Assembly (NCBI GenBank): GCA_036279975.1
Contig: DASURP010000006.1
Span: 1 to 64,000, forward strand
Direction of reading: 5' to 3'
Source: 66-474 sp036279975
GTDB lineage: Bacteria > Pseudomonadota > Gammaproteobacteria > Xanthomonadales > Rhodanobacteraceae
DNA length: 64,000 bases
In this document: one piece after another, positions 26,556 through 36,117 of the stretch
Layout: every line of letters begins with the position of its first letter
Position numbering within the stretch: position 1 is the first letter of the stretch
The notes under the pieces: model-generated
The model's input: only the letters and a program-made list of their open reading frames with translations
What the model was told of the DNA's origin: nothing
Databases searched by the model: none
Made by a program: the position numbers and the translations under genes

Positions 26556-28328
26556 CGCCGCCGCATCCCGCAGTGCTTCGCGGGCGCAACGGTAGCCGAT
26601 CCCGATGGCGCGGTCGAATTCCTGCCAGTCGAACATGCCTACCTTCTGCATGTCGGGCCGCAACAACAGGTCGGCGAGTTCGCGCCGGCGCGCGCTCCCG
26701 GATTCCGAGTTGACCATGCCCGCACGCATCAGGATCGCGAAGGTGCCGGGCCGCCGGTGCAGCGTGCGGCGCTCGGTCCACAAGGTCGGCAGCGGTGGCG
26801 AGGCGGCTTCATCGACCCCCGCGCGCAGGCTGTCGTCGGCGCCGATGTCGACCGCGATCACGCGGTCGTGCCCGTCCTCGGCGAGGATGTCGGTGGGCAG
26901 GTTGTTGATGACCGCGCCATCGACGAACACGTGGCCGCCATGGAACAACGGCGGCAGGATCCCGGGCACCGCGCTGGAGGCGCGCAACCAGCGCCACAGC
27001 AGGCCTTCGCGGTGCACCGCGGTGGCGCCGAGCGTGAGGTCGGCCGAGACGCAGGCGAAGTCGATCGGCAGGTCCTCGATATCGATTTCGCCGAAGGCTT
27101 CGCGCAGCAGCATCGTGGTGCGCGCGCCGCGGGTCAGCGCCACCAGCGGCCAGGTCCAGTCGCGCAGCGGCTTGCCGTCGACCATCGCGCGACGGCAGGC
27201 TTCGCGCATCTTGGCGTCGTTCCATTCGTAGGCGACGCCCGCGCCGATGATCGCGCCGATGCTGGTGCCGACCACGGCGTCGATGACGATGCCCGATTCA
27301 CGCAAGGCCTGGATCACGCCGATCTGGGCGAAGCCGCGCGCGCCGCCACCCGACAGCACCAGCCCGGTGCTGTGGCCGGAGAGCAGGCGCGCCAGTCGCG
27401 CCACGTCCTCGCCGTGCCGCCAGTGGTGATGGCGCAGCGCGCCGTCACCGAGTTGCGCGCGCCAGCCGCGCGCCGCGCCGTAGATGAACTGGCCCGGCGG
27501 GTGCCGCAGCACCAGGTGCCGGGGACGGTGGTGGGTGAGTTCGGGGTCGTCGGCGGAGCGCCGTCCCGCGTGCGGACCTTGCGGCTTCGCGTCGCGCGCG
27601 GCATGCGGCCATGCCGCCGGGGCGTGGCCGGCGTCCGCCAGCAGCAGCAGGGCGTCGGCCTGGCGCTGGCACAACCGTCGCCAGGATGCATCGCCGTCGC
27701 CCACGTACAGCACGAAGCGCGATTCGGCCTCGCGCGCGGTGAACCAGTCGGTGTCGCGGCCCTGCCCGAGCCGCGCGTCGATCAGCGCGCATTCGCCCCA
27801 GGCATGGAATTGGCGTTGCAACGCTTCGGCGAAGGCGTGTGCGTCGAGGCCGTGGTCGAAGGGCAGGATCGCGAAGGTGCGCGGTGGACTGGGGGCGTCG
27901 TCGTTCAGCAGGTGCCGCACCGCGACCTGGGCCGCACCCAGCATCGCCAGCGGATGCCGTTCGACCAGCTTCTCGAATGCATCGCGCGAAAGCCGCAACA
28001 GCTCGGAGTCGCGCAGCGCGCGCACGCTGTGGGTGCGCGGCTCGCCGCTGATCAGCCCGACTTCGCCCAGCGTCACCCCTGCCGGAAGCACGCCCAGCAT
28101 GCGCGGTGCACCGCCCATCCGCGGTATGCCGAACACACCGAGGCTGCCCGACCTCAGGACGTACAATGCGTCCGAGGCTTCGCCGCGCAGGTACAACGGC
28201 GCGCCGCCGGGCAGCCAGAACCAGGCCATTTCCTGGAGCAGCGCGTCCAGCTCGTGCCGCTTGAGGTGCCCGAACACGGCGGTGTGCGCCAGCAGCGCAT
28301 GCAGACCCTGGGCCGATCGCGTGTGCAT
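26535..28328 (-). CDS. Patatin-like phospholipase with N-terminal cyclic-nucleotide-binding domain
   Basis: A 597-residue protein of the NTE/RssA type. Residues ~10-135 form a cNMP-binding domain (FWLPGGAPLYLRGEASDALYVL...GEVGLISGEPRTHSVRAL). Residues ~320-520 are the patatin domain with the glycine-rich oxyanion loop SGGGARG, nucleophile motif GTSIG and the catalytic Asp in DGAVINN. The middle region (~150-315) is a family-specific linker. It should hydrolyse phospholipids or lysophospholipids at the membrane, with a nucleotide or other ligand controlling activity (inference). Divergent from opdA; their starts are 66 bases apart. Confidence 0.93.
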   Translation of the reverse strand: MHTRSAQGLHALLAHTAVFGHLKRHELDALLQEMAWFWLPGGAPLYLRGEASDALYVLRSGSLGVFGIPRMGGAPRMLGVLPAGVTLGEVGLISGEPRTHSVRALRDSELLRLSRDAFEKLVERHPLAMLGAAQVAVRHLLNDDAPSPPRTFAILPFDHGLDAHAFAEALQRQFHAWGECALIDARLGQGRDTDWFTAREAESRFVLYVGDGDASWRRLCQRQADALLLLADAGHAPAAWPHAARDAKPQGPHAGRRSADDPELTHHRPRHLVLRHPPGQFIYGAARGWRAQLGDGALRHHHWRHGEDVARLARLLSGHSTGLVLSGGGARGFAQIGVIQALRESGIVIDAVVGTSIGAIIGAGVAYEWNDAKMREACRRAMVDGKPLRDWTWPLVALTRGARTTMLLREAFGEIDIEDLPIDFACVSADLTLGATAVHREGLLWRWLRASSAVPGILPPLFHGGHVFVDGAVINNLPTDILAEDGHDRVIAVDIGADDSLRAGVDEAASPPLPTLWTERRTLHRRPGTFAILMRAGMVNSESGSARRRELADLLLRPDMQKVGMFDWQEFDRAIGIGYRCAREALRDAAASAQQET

Positions 28329-28393
28329 TGCGCGATGCTAGCTTGATTTTGCCGGGCGGCAACGCCACGCTGGGAAATCCCCCGGAGCCCCGC

Positions 28394-30469
28394 ATGTCCA
28401 CCGACAACCCTCTGCTCAGCGACGCCCCGCTGCCGGCATTTTCGAAGATCCGTGCCGCCGATATCGCACCCGCGATCACCGTGATCCTTGCCGATTACCG
28501 GGCCGGAATCGACGCGCTCGTGGCACCCGGCGCGGTGCACGACTTCGATCACGTGATGCTGGAACAGGAACGCCTCGACCAACGCCTGGCCCGCGCGTGG
28601 GCGCCGGTTTCGCACCTGCACGCGGTGGCGGACACGCGCGAGTTGCGGGCCGCCTACGATGAAGCCGAGGCAAAGATCACCGATTTCGCGAGCGCGCTGG
28701 GGCAGGACCGCGCGCTCTACGCGGCGGTGCAGGCGGTGGCCGGCGCACCGGGTTTCAAGCAGGCCGCGCGTGCGCAGCGCACGCTGGTCGAGCACGCGTT
28801 GCGCGATTTCAGGTTGTCCGGCGTCGCACTGGATGAACCGGCGCGCACGCGCTTCCGGGAAATAGTGAACGAACTCGCCAGGCTCACCACCGCGTTTTCC
28901 AACGCCGTGCTGGATGCCACCGATGCCTGGCAGGCGCACATCGAGGATGAGCGCGACCTTGTCGGCATCCCCGAATCCGGGCGCGCGGTGCTGCGCGAAT
29001 ATGCCCGCGAGCGCGGGCTGGACGGCTGGCTGGTGACGCTGAAGCAGCCCGCGGTGCAAGCGGTGCTCAGCTATGCCGAGGATCGTTCCCTGCGCGAGCG
29101 CGTCTATTGGGCGTACCAGACCCGCGCCTCGGACCAGGGCCCGAACGCCGGCAAGTTCGACAACTCGGAACGGATCGGGAAGATCCTGGCCCTGCGCCAC
29201 GAAGCCGCGCAGTTGCTCGGCTTCGCCAATGCCGCCGAGGAAGCGCTGGCGACCCGGATGGCGAAGACGCCGGACGAGGTGCTGGCCTTCCTGCGCGACC
29301 TGATCGCGCGCGCCAGGCCCGTCGCGCAACGGGAACTCGAGGAGCTGCGCGGATTCGCCCGCAGCGAGTTGCGCCTGGAAACGCTGGAAGCCTGGGATGT
29401 CGCGTATGCATCCGAAAAGATGCGGCGCGCGCGCTATGCGCTGGAGGAGGAACAACTGAAGGCATACTTCCCGTTGCCCGCCGTGCTGAACGGCATGTTC
29501 GGCCTGGCCGGGAAGCTGTATGGCATCACCGTGGAACCGGCGCGCGAGCGCGTGGACGTGTGGCATCCGGACGTGCGCTACTGCGAGGTACGCGACGCCG
29601 GTGGCGCCCTGATCGCGGGGGTGTACCTGGACCTGTACGCGCGCAGCGGCAAGCGCGGCGGCGCGTGGATGGACGTGTGCCGGGCGCGTTTCCGCGACGG
29701 CGCCAAGCTGCAGTTGCCGATCGCGTTCCTCACCTGCAACTTCGCGCCGCCCGCGGGCGGGCATCCATCGCTGCTGACCCACGACGACGTGCAGACCATC
29801 TTCCACGAGTTCGGGCACGGCCTGCACCACATGCTGACCCGGATCGACCTGCCCTCGATCGGCGGCATCGACGGCGTGGAGTGGGACGCGGTGGAGCTGC
29901 CCAGCCAGTTCATGGAAAACTTCTGCTGGAACCGGCAGGCGCTGGACCTGTTCGCGAAACACTGGTCGAGCGGGGCAAGACTTCCGGACGAATTGTTCGA
30001 CCGGATGCTGGCGGCGCGGCATTTCCAGGCCGGCATGTTCCTGTGCCGCCAGCTCGAGTTCGGGCTGTTCGATTTCCTGCTGCACAAGGACTTCGATCCG
30101 GCGCGCGGCGCACGGGTGCTGGAAACGCTGGAAACCGCGCGGCGCGAGGCGGCGGTGCTGTACCCGCCGGCGTGGCAACGCTTTCCGCACGCCTTCACGC
30201 ACATCTTTTCCGGTGGCTACGCGGCGGGTTATTACAGCTACCTGTGGGCGGAAGTGTTGTCGGCCGACGTGTTCGGCGCGTTCGAGGAGCATGCCGAAAT
30301 GGGCGCGGCTGTGGCAGGCGCGGACGTCATCGACGCCGCGACCGGCGCGCGGTTCCGCGACGAGTTCCTGGCCGTGGGCGCCAGCCGTCCCGCGCTGGAA
30401 AGCTTCGTCGCGTTCCGCGGGCGCCCGCCGCAACCGGATGCGCTGCTGCGTGCCTACGGGCTGGCGTGA
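28394..30469 (+). CDS. prlC: Oligopeptidase A (M3 family metallopeptidase)
   Basis: A 691-residue M3 zinc peptidase. The motif HEFGH near residue 470 supplies two zinc ligands and the catalytic Glu, and the third ligand is the Glu in VEWDAVELPSQFMENF a little downstream. The C-terminal FSGGYAAGYYSYLWAEVLSADVF is a substrate-site signature of the family. These cytosolic enzymes degrade peptides of up to about 20 residues, including signal-peptide remnants. The ATG at 28394 has a GGAG site and gives the usual length. Followed 68 bases later by the antiporter gene. Confidence 0.94.
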   Translation: MSTDNPLLSDAPLPAFSKIRAADIAPAITVILADYRAGIDALVAPGAVHDFDHVMLEQERLDQRLARAWAPVSHLHAVADTRELRAAYDEAEAKITDFASALGQDRALYAAVQAVAGAPGFKQAARAQRTLVEHALRDFRLSGVALDEPARTRFREIVNELARLTTAFSNAVLDATDAWQAHIEDERDLVGIPESGRAVLREYARERGLDGWLVTLKQPAVQAVLSYAEDRSLRERVYWAYQTRASDQGPNAGKFDNSERIGKILALRHEAAQLLGFANAAEEALATRMAKTPDEVLAFLRDLIARARPVAQRELEELRGFARSELRLETLEAWDVAYASEKMRRARYALEEEQLKAYFPLPAVLNGMFGLAGKLYGITVEPARERVDVWHPDVRYCEVRDAGGALIAGVYLDLYARSGKRGGAWMDVCRARFRDGAKLQLPIAFLTCNFAPPAGGHPSLLTHDDVQTIFHEFGHGLHHMLTRIDLPSIGGIDGVEWDAVELPSQFMENFCWNRQALDLFAKHWSSGARLPDELFDRMLAARHFQAGMFLCRQLEFGLFDFLLHKDFDPARGARVLETLETARREAAVLYPPAWQRFPHAFTHIFSGGYAAGYYSYLWAEVLSADVFGAFEEHAEMGAAVAGADVIDAATGARFRDEFLAVGASRPALESFVAFRGRPPQPDALLRAYGLA

Positions 30470-30537
30470 ATCCAGGGCCGGGCTGGACGTGCCGGCGGAC
30501 TGCCATAATCGAACACGCTCCCGGCGAAGGTGGATCC

Positions 30538-32373
30538 GTGCAGACGCATTCCTGGCTGGTGTCGGTGCTGGTATTCCTGGTCGCGGTGGTGATCGCGGTG
30601 CCGTTGTCGCGCAGGCTGAAGCTCGGTTCGGTGCTGGGCTACCTTGCGGCGGGGGCGGTGATCGGCCCGTACGGTTTGCAATGGGTGCACAATCCCGACG
30701 CGATCTCGGGGGTGTCCGAACTCGGCGTCGCGCTGCTGTTGTTCGTGATCGGGCTGGAACTGTCGCCGCAACGCCTGTGGGTGATGCGGCGCGCGGTGTT
30801 CGGCGCGGGCGCGCTGCAGGTGTTCGGTTCCGCGTTGCTGATCGGCCTGATCGCCGCCTACGGATTCCACGTGTCGGCCGTGGCCGCGGCGGTGATCGGC
30901 CTTGGCCTTGCGTTTTCATCCACCGCGTTCGGCCTGCAGATCCTCGCGGAAAGACGCGAACTGCAGAGCGCGTACGGCCGGCAGGCCTTCGCGATCCTGC
31001 TGTTCCAGGACCTGGTCGCGATTCCGCTGATCGCGGCGATTCCATTGCTGGCCGACCATGGCGAGTTGCACGCGTCGGGACAGCCGCTGTGGCTGTCGGC
31101 ACTCAGGGTTGCCGGCGTGATCGCGGTGGTGGTGGTGGGTGGCCGCTACGCGTTGCGACCGGTGTTCAAGGCCGTCGCCAAGACGCAGCTGATCGAAGTA
31201 TCGACCGCGACCGCGCTGCTGGTGGTGATCGGCACCGCGTGGCTGATGGAACTGGCCGGCATCTCGATGGCGCTGGGCACGTTCCTCGCGGGCGTGCTGC
31301 TGGCCGACTCGGAATACCGGCACGACCTCGAGTCCAATATCGCGCCGTTCGAGGGCCTGCTGCTGGGTTTGTTCTTCATCACCGTCGGCATGGGCGTCAA
31401 CCTGCAACTGCTGGCGCGGCACCCGTGGGCGGTGGCGGGGCTGGTGCTGCTGCTGCTGGCCGCGAAGGCGCCCGCGCTGGCGCTGGCGGGAAGGCTGAAT
31501 GCCCGCATGCACGATGTCGATGCGCTCAAGCTGGTCGCGCTGCTCGCGGGCGGCGGCGAGTTCGCGTTCGTGGTGTTCAAGCTCGCGGCCGAGCACGGCC
31601 TGTTGACGCACGGCCAGCAGCAGATCCTGGTGCTGGTGGTCACCCTGGGGATGGTCGCGGTGCCGTTGCTGGTGCTGCTGGCCGCGAAGCTGCCCGGACC
31701 GAAAGCGCCCCGGCGCGAATACGACACCATCGATACCGGCGCGCCGCGGGTGGTGATCGCGGGCTTCGGGCGGGTCGGCCAGATCGTGGGGCGGCTGCTG
31801 CGCGCGCGCGGCATTCCGTTCGTCGCGCTGGAGAATTCGATCGAACAGGTCGACCTGTCGCGGCGCCTCGCCGGCACCGAGATTTATTTCGGCGATCCGT
31901 CGCGCGCCGAGATCCTGCGCGCGGCGCAGGCCGGCAAGGCCGAGGTGTTCGTGCTGGCGACCGACGATCCGGATGCCAACGTGCGCACCGCGCGGATCGT
32001 GCGCAGGCTGTTCCCGCACCTCAGGATCATTGCGCGCGCGCGCAACCGCCAGCACGCGTTCCGCCTGATGGACCTGGCCACCGATCCCGACGACGTGGTG
32101 CGCGAAACGTTCTATTCCAGCCTGAAAATGGCGGCGCTGACGCTGCGCGCGCTGGGCATGAGCGAACAGCAGGCACACGCCAGCGTGGAACTGTTCCGTG
32201 AGCACGACGAGAGACTGCTGCGCGACCAGCACCTGGTGTACGACGACGACGTGGCGCTGCGCCAGACCACGCGCGAAGCCTACGAAGAGTTGCAGGGCCT
32301 GTTCGAGGCCGACAGCGCACCGCCCCGGGTCACTCGGGATGCGTCAACACCGGCGTCACCACCGGAGCATTGA
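30538..32373 (+). CDS. Kef-type monovalent cation:proton antiporter (CPA2) with TrkA-N domain
   Basis: A 611-residue protein with about 12-13 membrane helices in the first 390 residues (starting SWLVSVLVFLVAVVIAVPLS) and a cytosolic RCK/TrkA-N domain from about 402 (VVIAGFGRVGQIVGRLL). This is the KefB/KefC/YbaL layout: potassium or sodium efflux in exchange for protons, gated by nucleotide. The start is a GTG with the ribosome site GGCGAAGG seven bases before. No KefF/KefG ancillary gene is present. Its 3' end overlaps the convergent ankyrin gene by 44 bases. Confidence 0.93.
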   Translation: MQTHSWLVSVLVFLVAVVIAVPLSRRLKLGSVLGYLAAGAVIGPYGLQWVHNPDAISGVSELGVALLLFVIGLELSPQRLWVMRRAVFGAGALQVFGSALLIGLIAAYGFHVSAVAAAVIGLGLAFSSTAFGLQILAERRELQSAYGRQAFAILLFQDLVAIPLIAAIPLLADHGELHASGQPLWLSALRVAGVIAVVVVGGRYALRPVFKAVAKTQLIEVSTATALLVVIGTAWLMELAGISMALGTFLAGVLLADSEYRHDLESNIAPFEGLLLGLFFITVGMGVNLQLLARHPWAVAGLVLLLLAAKAPALALAGRLNARMHDVDALKLVALLAGGGEFAFVVFKLAAEHGLLTHGQQQILVLVVTLGMVAVPLLVLLAAKLPGPKAPRREYDTIDTGAPRVVIAGFGRVGQIVGRLLRARGIPFVALENSIEQVDLSRRLAGTEIYFGDPSRAEILRAAQAGKAEVFVLATDDPDANVRTARIVRRLFPHLRIIARARNRQHAFRLMDLATDPDDVVRETFYSSLKMAALTLRALGMSEQQAHASVELFREHDERLLRDQHLVYDDDVALRQTTREAYEELQGLFEADSAPPRVTRDASTPASPPEH

Positions 32374-35300
32374 GCCGGCTGTCGCGGCGCGGCGCCAGTT
32401 CCATCGCGAGATCGACGTAGCCGAGCACCCGCGCGACATCGGACGGGGTGCGCTGCATGCAATCGCGCGCTTCGCGGTTCGCCCCGCGCTGCAGCAGCAC
32501 CCGCGCGGGTTCGAACGTGGCATGCATCGCGCAGGCGTGCAGGGCGGTCACCCCGTGCACGTCGGCGTGGTCGATGTCGGCGCCCGCATCCAGCAGCACC
32601 GGCAGCAGCGCCCCGAGGTGGGTGCCGTCGCAGTCCGTGCCTGGCTTGACATGCGCCCCGAGCAGCACCAGCAGCGGGGTGGCGCCGGCATGGTCGGCGG
32701 TATTCACGGGCGGCGCATCGCGCAGCAGCGCATCCAGCAGGCGCCGGCAGCGCAGGCTGTCGCGGCTGTCGAAGCAGAAGCGGGCGGCTGCGTGCAGCGC
32801 GTTCGTGCCGCGCGCGTCCGTGAGTCCGGGGCGTGCGCCGAGTTCACGCAGCACGACCAGCATGTCGGGATGCCCGAGCGCCGCGGCGATCATCAGCGCG
32901 GTCACGCCGTCGGCGTGCTGCATGTCGACCGGGGCGCCGGCGCCGACGAGTGCGCGCACGATGTCCGGCTGGTGGGCGCTTACGGCGGCCGACAACGGCG
33001 ACGCGCCCGATGCCACGGTCAGCAGCGGGTCCGCATGGGCGGCCAGCAGGCGCTGCACGCTTTGCAGCGCGCCGGCGCCGCTCGCACGCAGCAGGGCGGT
33101 CGCGCCGCGGCCATCGCGGACGTCCACCGGCAAGCCGAGTTCCAGCAGGCGCGCGACCGCGTCCGGATCGGCGGCGGCGGCCGGCAGGTCATCGTCGCGC
33201 AGGGGCCGCCCGGGCAGCGCCCAGCCGTTCCAGCGCAACCAGTACTCCAGTTTCGTGGCGTCGCGTGCCAGCGCGAGGCCCAGCGGCGTTTCGCCGCTGG
33301 CCGCGGGGCTTTCCGGATCGGCGCCGTGCGCGATCAGCGCTTGCACCAGCGGCAACACCGCAGCGGGTTGGCCGTCCAGCGCCGCGTGCAGGGGCGTGGC
33401 GCCGGCGCGATCACGGACGTTGGGATCGGCGCCGCGTGCCAGCAGTGCCTGCAACACCGGCGACAGCGCGGGGCGACTGGCGTGGTGCAGCGGCGTGCGG
33501 CCCTCCGCGTCCGCGCCGAATGCGTCGGCGCCGCGTTCCAGCATCGCCAGTGCCAGGGCCGCGCCGTCATCTGCATTGCCGAGCTTCGCGAGTGCGCGCG
33601 CGAAACGTCCCGCGCCCGCAGGCGTCGCGCCGGCGTCGAGCAGTTGCCGCACGGCGGGCGCGGAGGCTGGCAGGCGATCGAGCAGCGTGTCGATGAGGCG
33701 GCTGCCGTCTTCTAGGCAGGCTTCGGCCGCAACTCCGTGTTCGAGCAACCATGTGCGCGGTGCGGCGTCGGCATGTTCGGCGAGGTCGAGGTACAGCGCA
33801 GCGAGTTCGGTGGCCGGCCAGGCCGCTACGCGGCCATCGAAGCGCGCGGCCACGGTCCAGTGCCCGAAGCGCAGCGCGTCGAGCAGGTGCTGCGGCGTGT
33901 CCGCCCCGGCTTCCGGCCGGCTGTCGTGTGCGTGGCTGGCGGGCAAGGCGGCCTCGGGGTCCAGCAGGGCGACCAGGTCCCAACGCCCCGACGCGCTGGC
34001 CTGGTCGATGGCGTTGCGGCCATCACTGCCCTTGCGTTGCGGATCGGAGCCCAGTTCCAGCAGTGCTTGCACGCATTCGGCGTTGGCGCGCGGCGACTGG
34101 CAAGCCAGCATCAGCGCGGTGCGGCCATGCTGGTCGACGGCGTGCACGTCGGGCCGTTTTGCCGCCAGCAAGTTCACGATGCCGGTGGCGCCCGCGCGCG
34201 CGGCTTCCATCAGCGGCGTAGTGCCGTAGCGATCGGCCCGGGCCGGGTCGGCGCCGGCATCCAGCAGGACGCGCGCGATTTCGACGTGGTTTTCCCGCGC
34301 CGCCTGCAGCAGGGCGCTGCGTCCCATGACATCGACGGCGTCGACGCGCGCCTTGTGCCTGAGGAGGATGCGCACGCCTTCCGGGTTGTCGTCGGCGATC
34401 CCGGCGGCAGCGGGCAGGGCGGCGTCGGCCACGCCGCCATGTTCGGCCAGGAAGCGCACCACTGGCCAGTTCGCCGCGCCCGCGGCGACCCCGAGTGGCG
34501 TGGCCTGCTCGCGGTTGCAGGCTTCCAGCGGCGCCTGCGCATCGATCAGGATCGCGGCGACCGCGGGCTCCGCGCACAGCGCGGCGTGGTGCAACGGCGT
34601 GTTGCCTTCGCTGTCCGCACGCGCCGGATCCGCGCCGTTCGCGATCAGGCTGGTGACCATTTCCGGACGCCCCTCGCGGCACGCGCGCGTGGCCGCCAGC
34701 AGCGGCGTCAGTCCCGCATGGGCGCGGTTGACGTCCGCACCCTTGCCGATCAGCGCGCGCAACAGGCGCGTTTCGGGCAGTTCTGACGCAAGCACCAGCG
34801 CCGTGCGCTGGTCGCGGGCGCCCGCGGGGGGCGCGGCATTCGGGTTCGCGCCCTGTGCCAGCCACGCCAGCGCCGCGCCGACGTTGCCGGCGCGTGCGGC
34901 CGCCAGCAGGTTGTCGTCCAGCATGGATTGCGCCGGCGCCACCGGTGTCCCGGCGGCCGAAGCCCGTGCCGGATCGGGTGGGTTGGTCGCCTCGGCGGCG
35001 AGCGGGTCGTCCTCGCGTGCAGGGCGGCGCGGTTCGGGCGGGCCGGGCGGGAGCGGTGTGAAACGGGGGCGGCGTCCGACCAGCAGCAGCCGCAAGGTGC
35101 GGTCCGCGACGATCAGCGAACACGCCGGCAACACCACCACCGCGAACAGGAACAGCGACGCGGTGCGGATTTCATCGGGCAGGTCCGCGCCGACGCCCGC
35201 CAGCGAGAGCGCGCCGAACGCGATCGCGAGCTGCGCGAGCGATGCGGGCAGGAAGTGCGTGAGGAACAGGTCGCGGCCGCGCGTCAGGTGCAGCGCGAAC

Positions 35301-35773
35301 GAAATGCTGCGCGCCAACGCCGCAGTGATCCAGGAATGCTGTTCGCCCGCAGGGAAGGCGTCGTCCCACTCGAATACCAGGCCGAACACGGGCCACAACC
35401 GCCACAACACCACCACGGCGATCACCAGTGCCACGCACAAGCCAAGGGTTGCCGCGAGCGAGGGCGAACGCGACAACGCCGCCAGCGGCCAGGCAACCAG
35501 CACGAACACCACCGCGGTGTGGAGCACCAGCGCGATCAGGTGCGCCGAACCCCGCCTGAGGGCGGTACGCGTGAAGGCCGGCTCGCAGCCGAAACCGATC
35601 GCGTGGCAGACCGCGGCCATGCAAAGCGAGGCGCCGACCAGCAGCAGCAGCAGGGAATAACGCTCCCAGGGCGGGGGTATCCAGATCGCCAGGAACACCG
35701 CGACCAATGAAGGCAGGAAGCAAGGCAACGACCGCGAGAGCGGCAGCCGGCGGCGGGATTTGGTTGGGGGCAT
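32330..35773 (-). CDS. Giant membrane-anchored ankyrin-repeat protein
   Basis: A 1147-residue protein. Residues 1-270 hold about six hydrophobic helices (for example SLVAVFLAIWIPPP, YSLLLLLVGASLC, LIALVLHTAVVFVLVAWPLAAL). After a Pro/Ala linker the rest, ~300-1130, is a chain of roughly 20 ankyrin repeats, most with the TALxxAAxxxxxxxxxxLLxxGADP pattern. Ankyrin stacks bind proteins, so this looks like a membrane scaffold or sensor facing the cytosol. No catalytic domain is seen. The start at 35773 gives a basic head before the first helix. It is far longer than typical bacterial ankyrin proteins. Confidence 0.88.
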   Translation of the reverse strand: MPPTKSRRRLPLSRSLPCFLPSLVAVFLAIWIPPPWERYSLLLLLVGASLCMAAVCHAIGFGCEPAFTRTALRRGSAHLIALVLHTAVVFVLVAWPLAALSRSPSLAATLGLCVALVIAVVVLWRLWPVFGLVFEWDDAFPAGEQHSWITAALARSISFALHLTRGRDLFLTHFLPASLAQLAIAFGALSLAGVGADLPDEIRTASLFLFAVVVLPACSLIVADRTLRLLLVGRRPRFTPLPPGPPEPRRPAREDDPLAAEATNPPDPARASAAGTPVAPAQSMLDDNLLAAARAGNVGAALAWLAQGANPNAAPPAGARDQRTALVLASELPETRLLRALIGKGADVNRAHAGLTPLLAATRACREGRPEMVTSLIANGADPARADSEGNTPLHHAALCAEPAVAAILIDAQAPLEACNREQATPLGVAAGAANWPVVRFLAEHGGVADAALPAAAGIADDNPEGVRILLRHKARVDAVDVMGRSALLQAARENHVEIARVLLDAGADPARADRYGTTPLMEAARAGATGIVNLLAAKRPDVHAVDQHGRTALMLACQSPRANAECVQALLELGSDPQRKGSDGRNAIDQASASGRWDLVALLDPEAALPASHAHDSRPEAGADTPQHLLDALRFGHWTVAARFDGRVAAWPATELAALYLDLAEHADAAPRTWLLEHGVAAEACLEDGSRLIDTLLDRLPASAPAVRQLLDAGATPAGAGRFARALAKLGNADDGAALALAMLERGADAFGADAEGRTPLHHASRPALSPVLQALLARGADPNVRDRAGATPLHAALDGQPAAVLPLVQALIAHGADPESPAASGETPLGLALARDATKLEYWLRWNGWALPGRPLRDDDLPAAAADPDAVARLLELGLPVDVRDGRGATALLRASGAGALQSVQRLLAAHADPLLTVASGASPLSAAVSAHQPDIVRALVGAGAPVDMQHADGVTALMIAAALGHPDMLVVLRELGARPGLTDARGTNALHAAARFCFDSRDSLRCRRLLDALLRDAPPVNTADHAGATPLLVLLGAHVKPGTDCDGTHLGALLPVLLDAGADIDHADVHGVTALHACAMHATFEPARVLLQRGANREARDCMQRTPSDVARVLGYVDLAMELAPRRDSRLNAPVVTPVLTHPE

Positions 35774-36029
35774 GGGCAAGCTTGCAGCAATGGACGGCCC
35801 AGTATAGGGAAGGTGCGTGTACACGCCACAACCACAGCCGCGGGCGGTATGCATGCGCGACACAGCCGGGCCTTACTTGTGCAAGATCAAGGAGGGGGTA
35901 TTCGTTCTGCGCTATACGTTCCGTGAAGCTTGCTGGCGACGGGCACCCGCCGAGGGAACGGGATGCGTGTTGGCGGGCCGGGGCTACTTGCGCGGGCCTC
36001 GCCGGGGTGCCATAGTCGTCATAACAAAA

Positions 36030-36047
36030 TTCATACAAACGTATGAA
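36030..36047. promoter_or_regulatory. Palindromic operator candidate upstream of the FadL gene
   Basis: TTCATAC and GTATGAA form a perfect 7-bp dyad around AAAC, about 70 bases before the FadL-family start. Size and symmetry fit a TetR-family operator, the class that usually controls fatty-acid genes in proteobacteria. The rest of the 344-base gap (35774-36117) shows no gene or other clear signal. Confidence 0.5.
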
Positions 36048-36117
36048 CGACGTGTCGGCATGGGCAACCAGCCCGGCCGCCGTCCATCCCAACGACGCAA
36101 CGACAGGAGATCCATCG

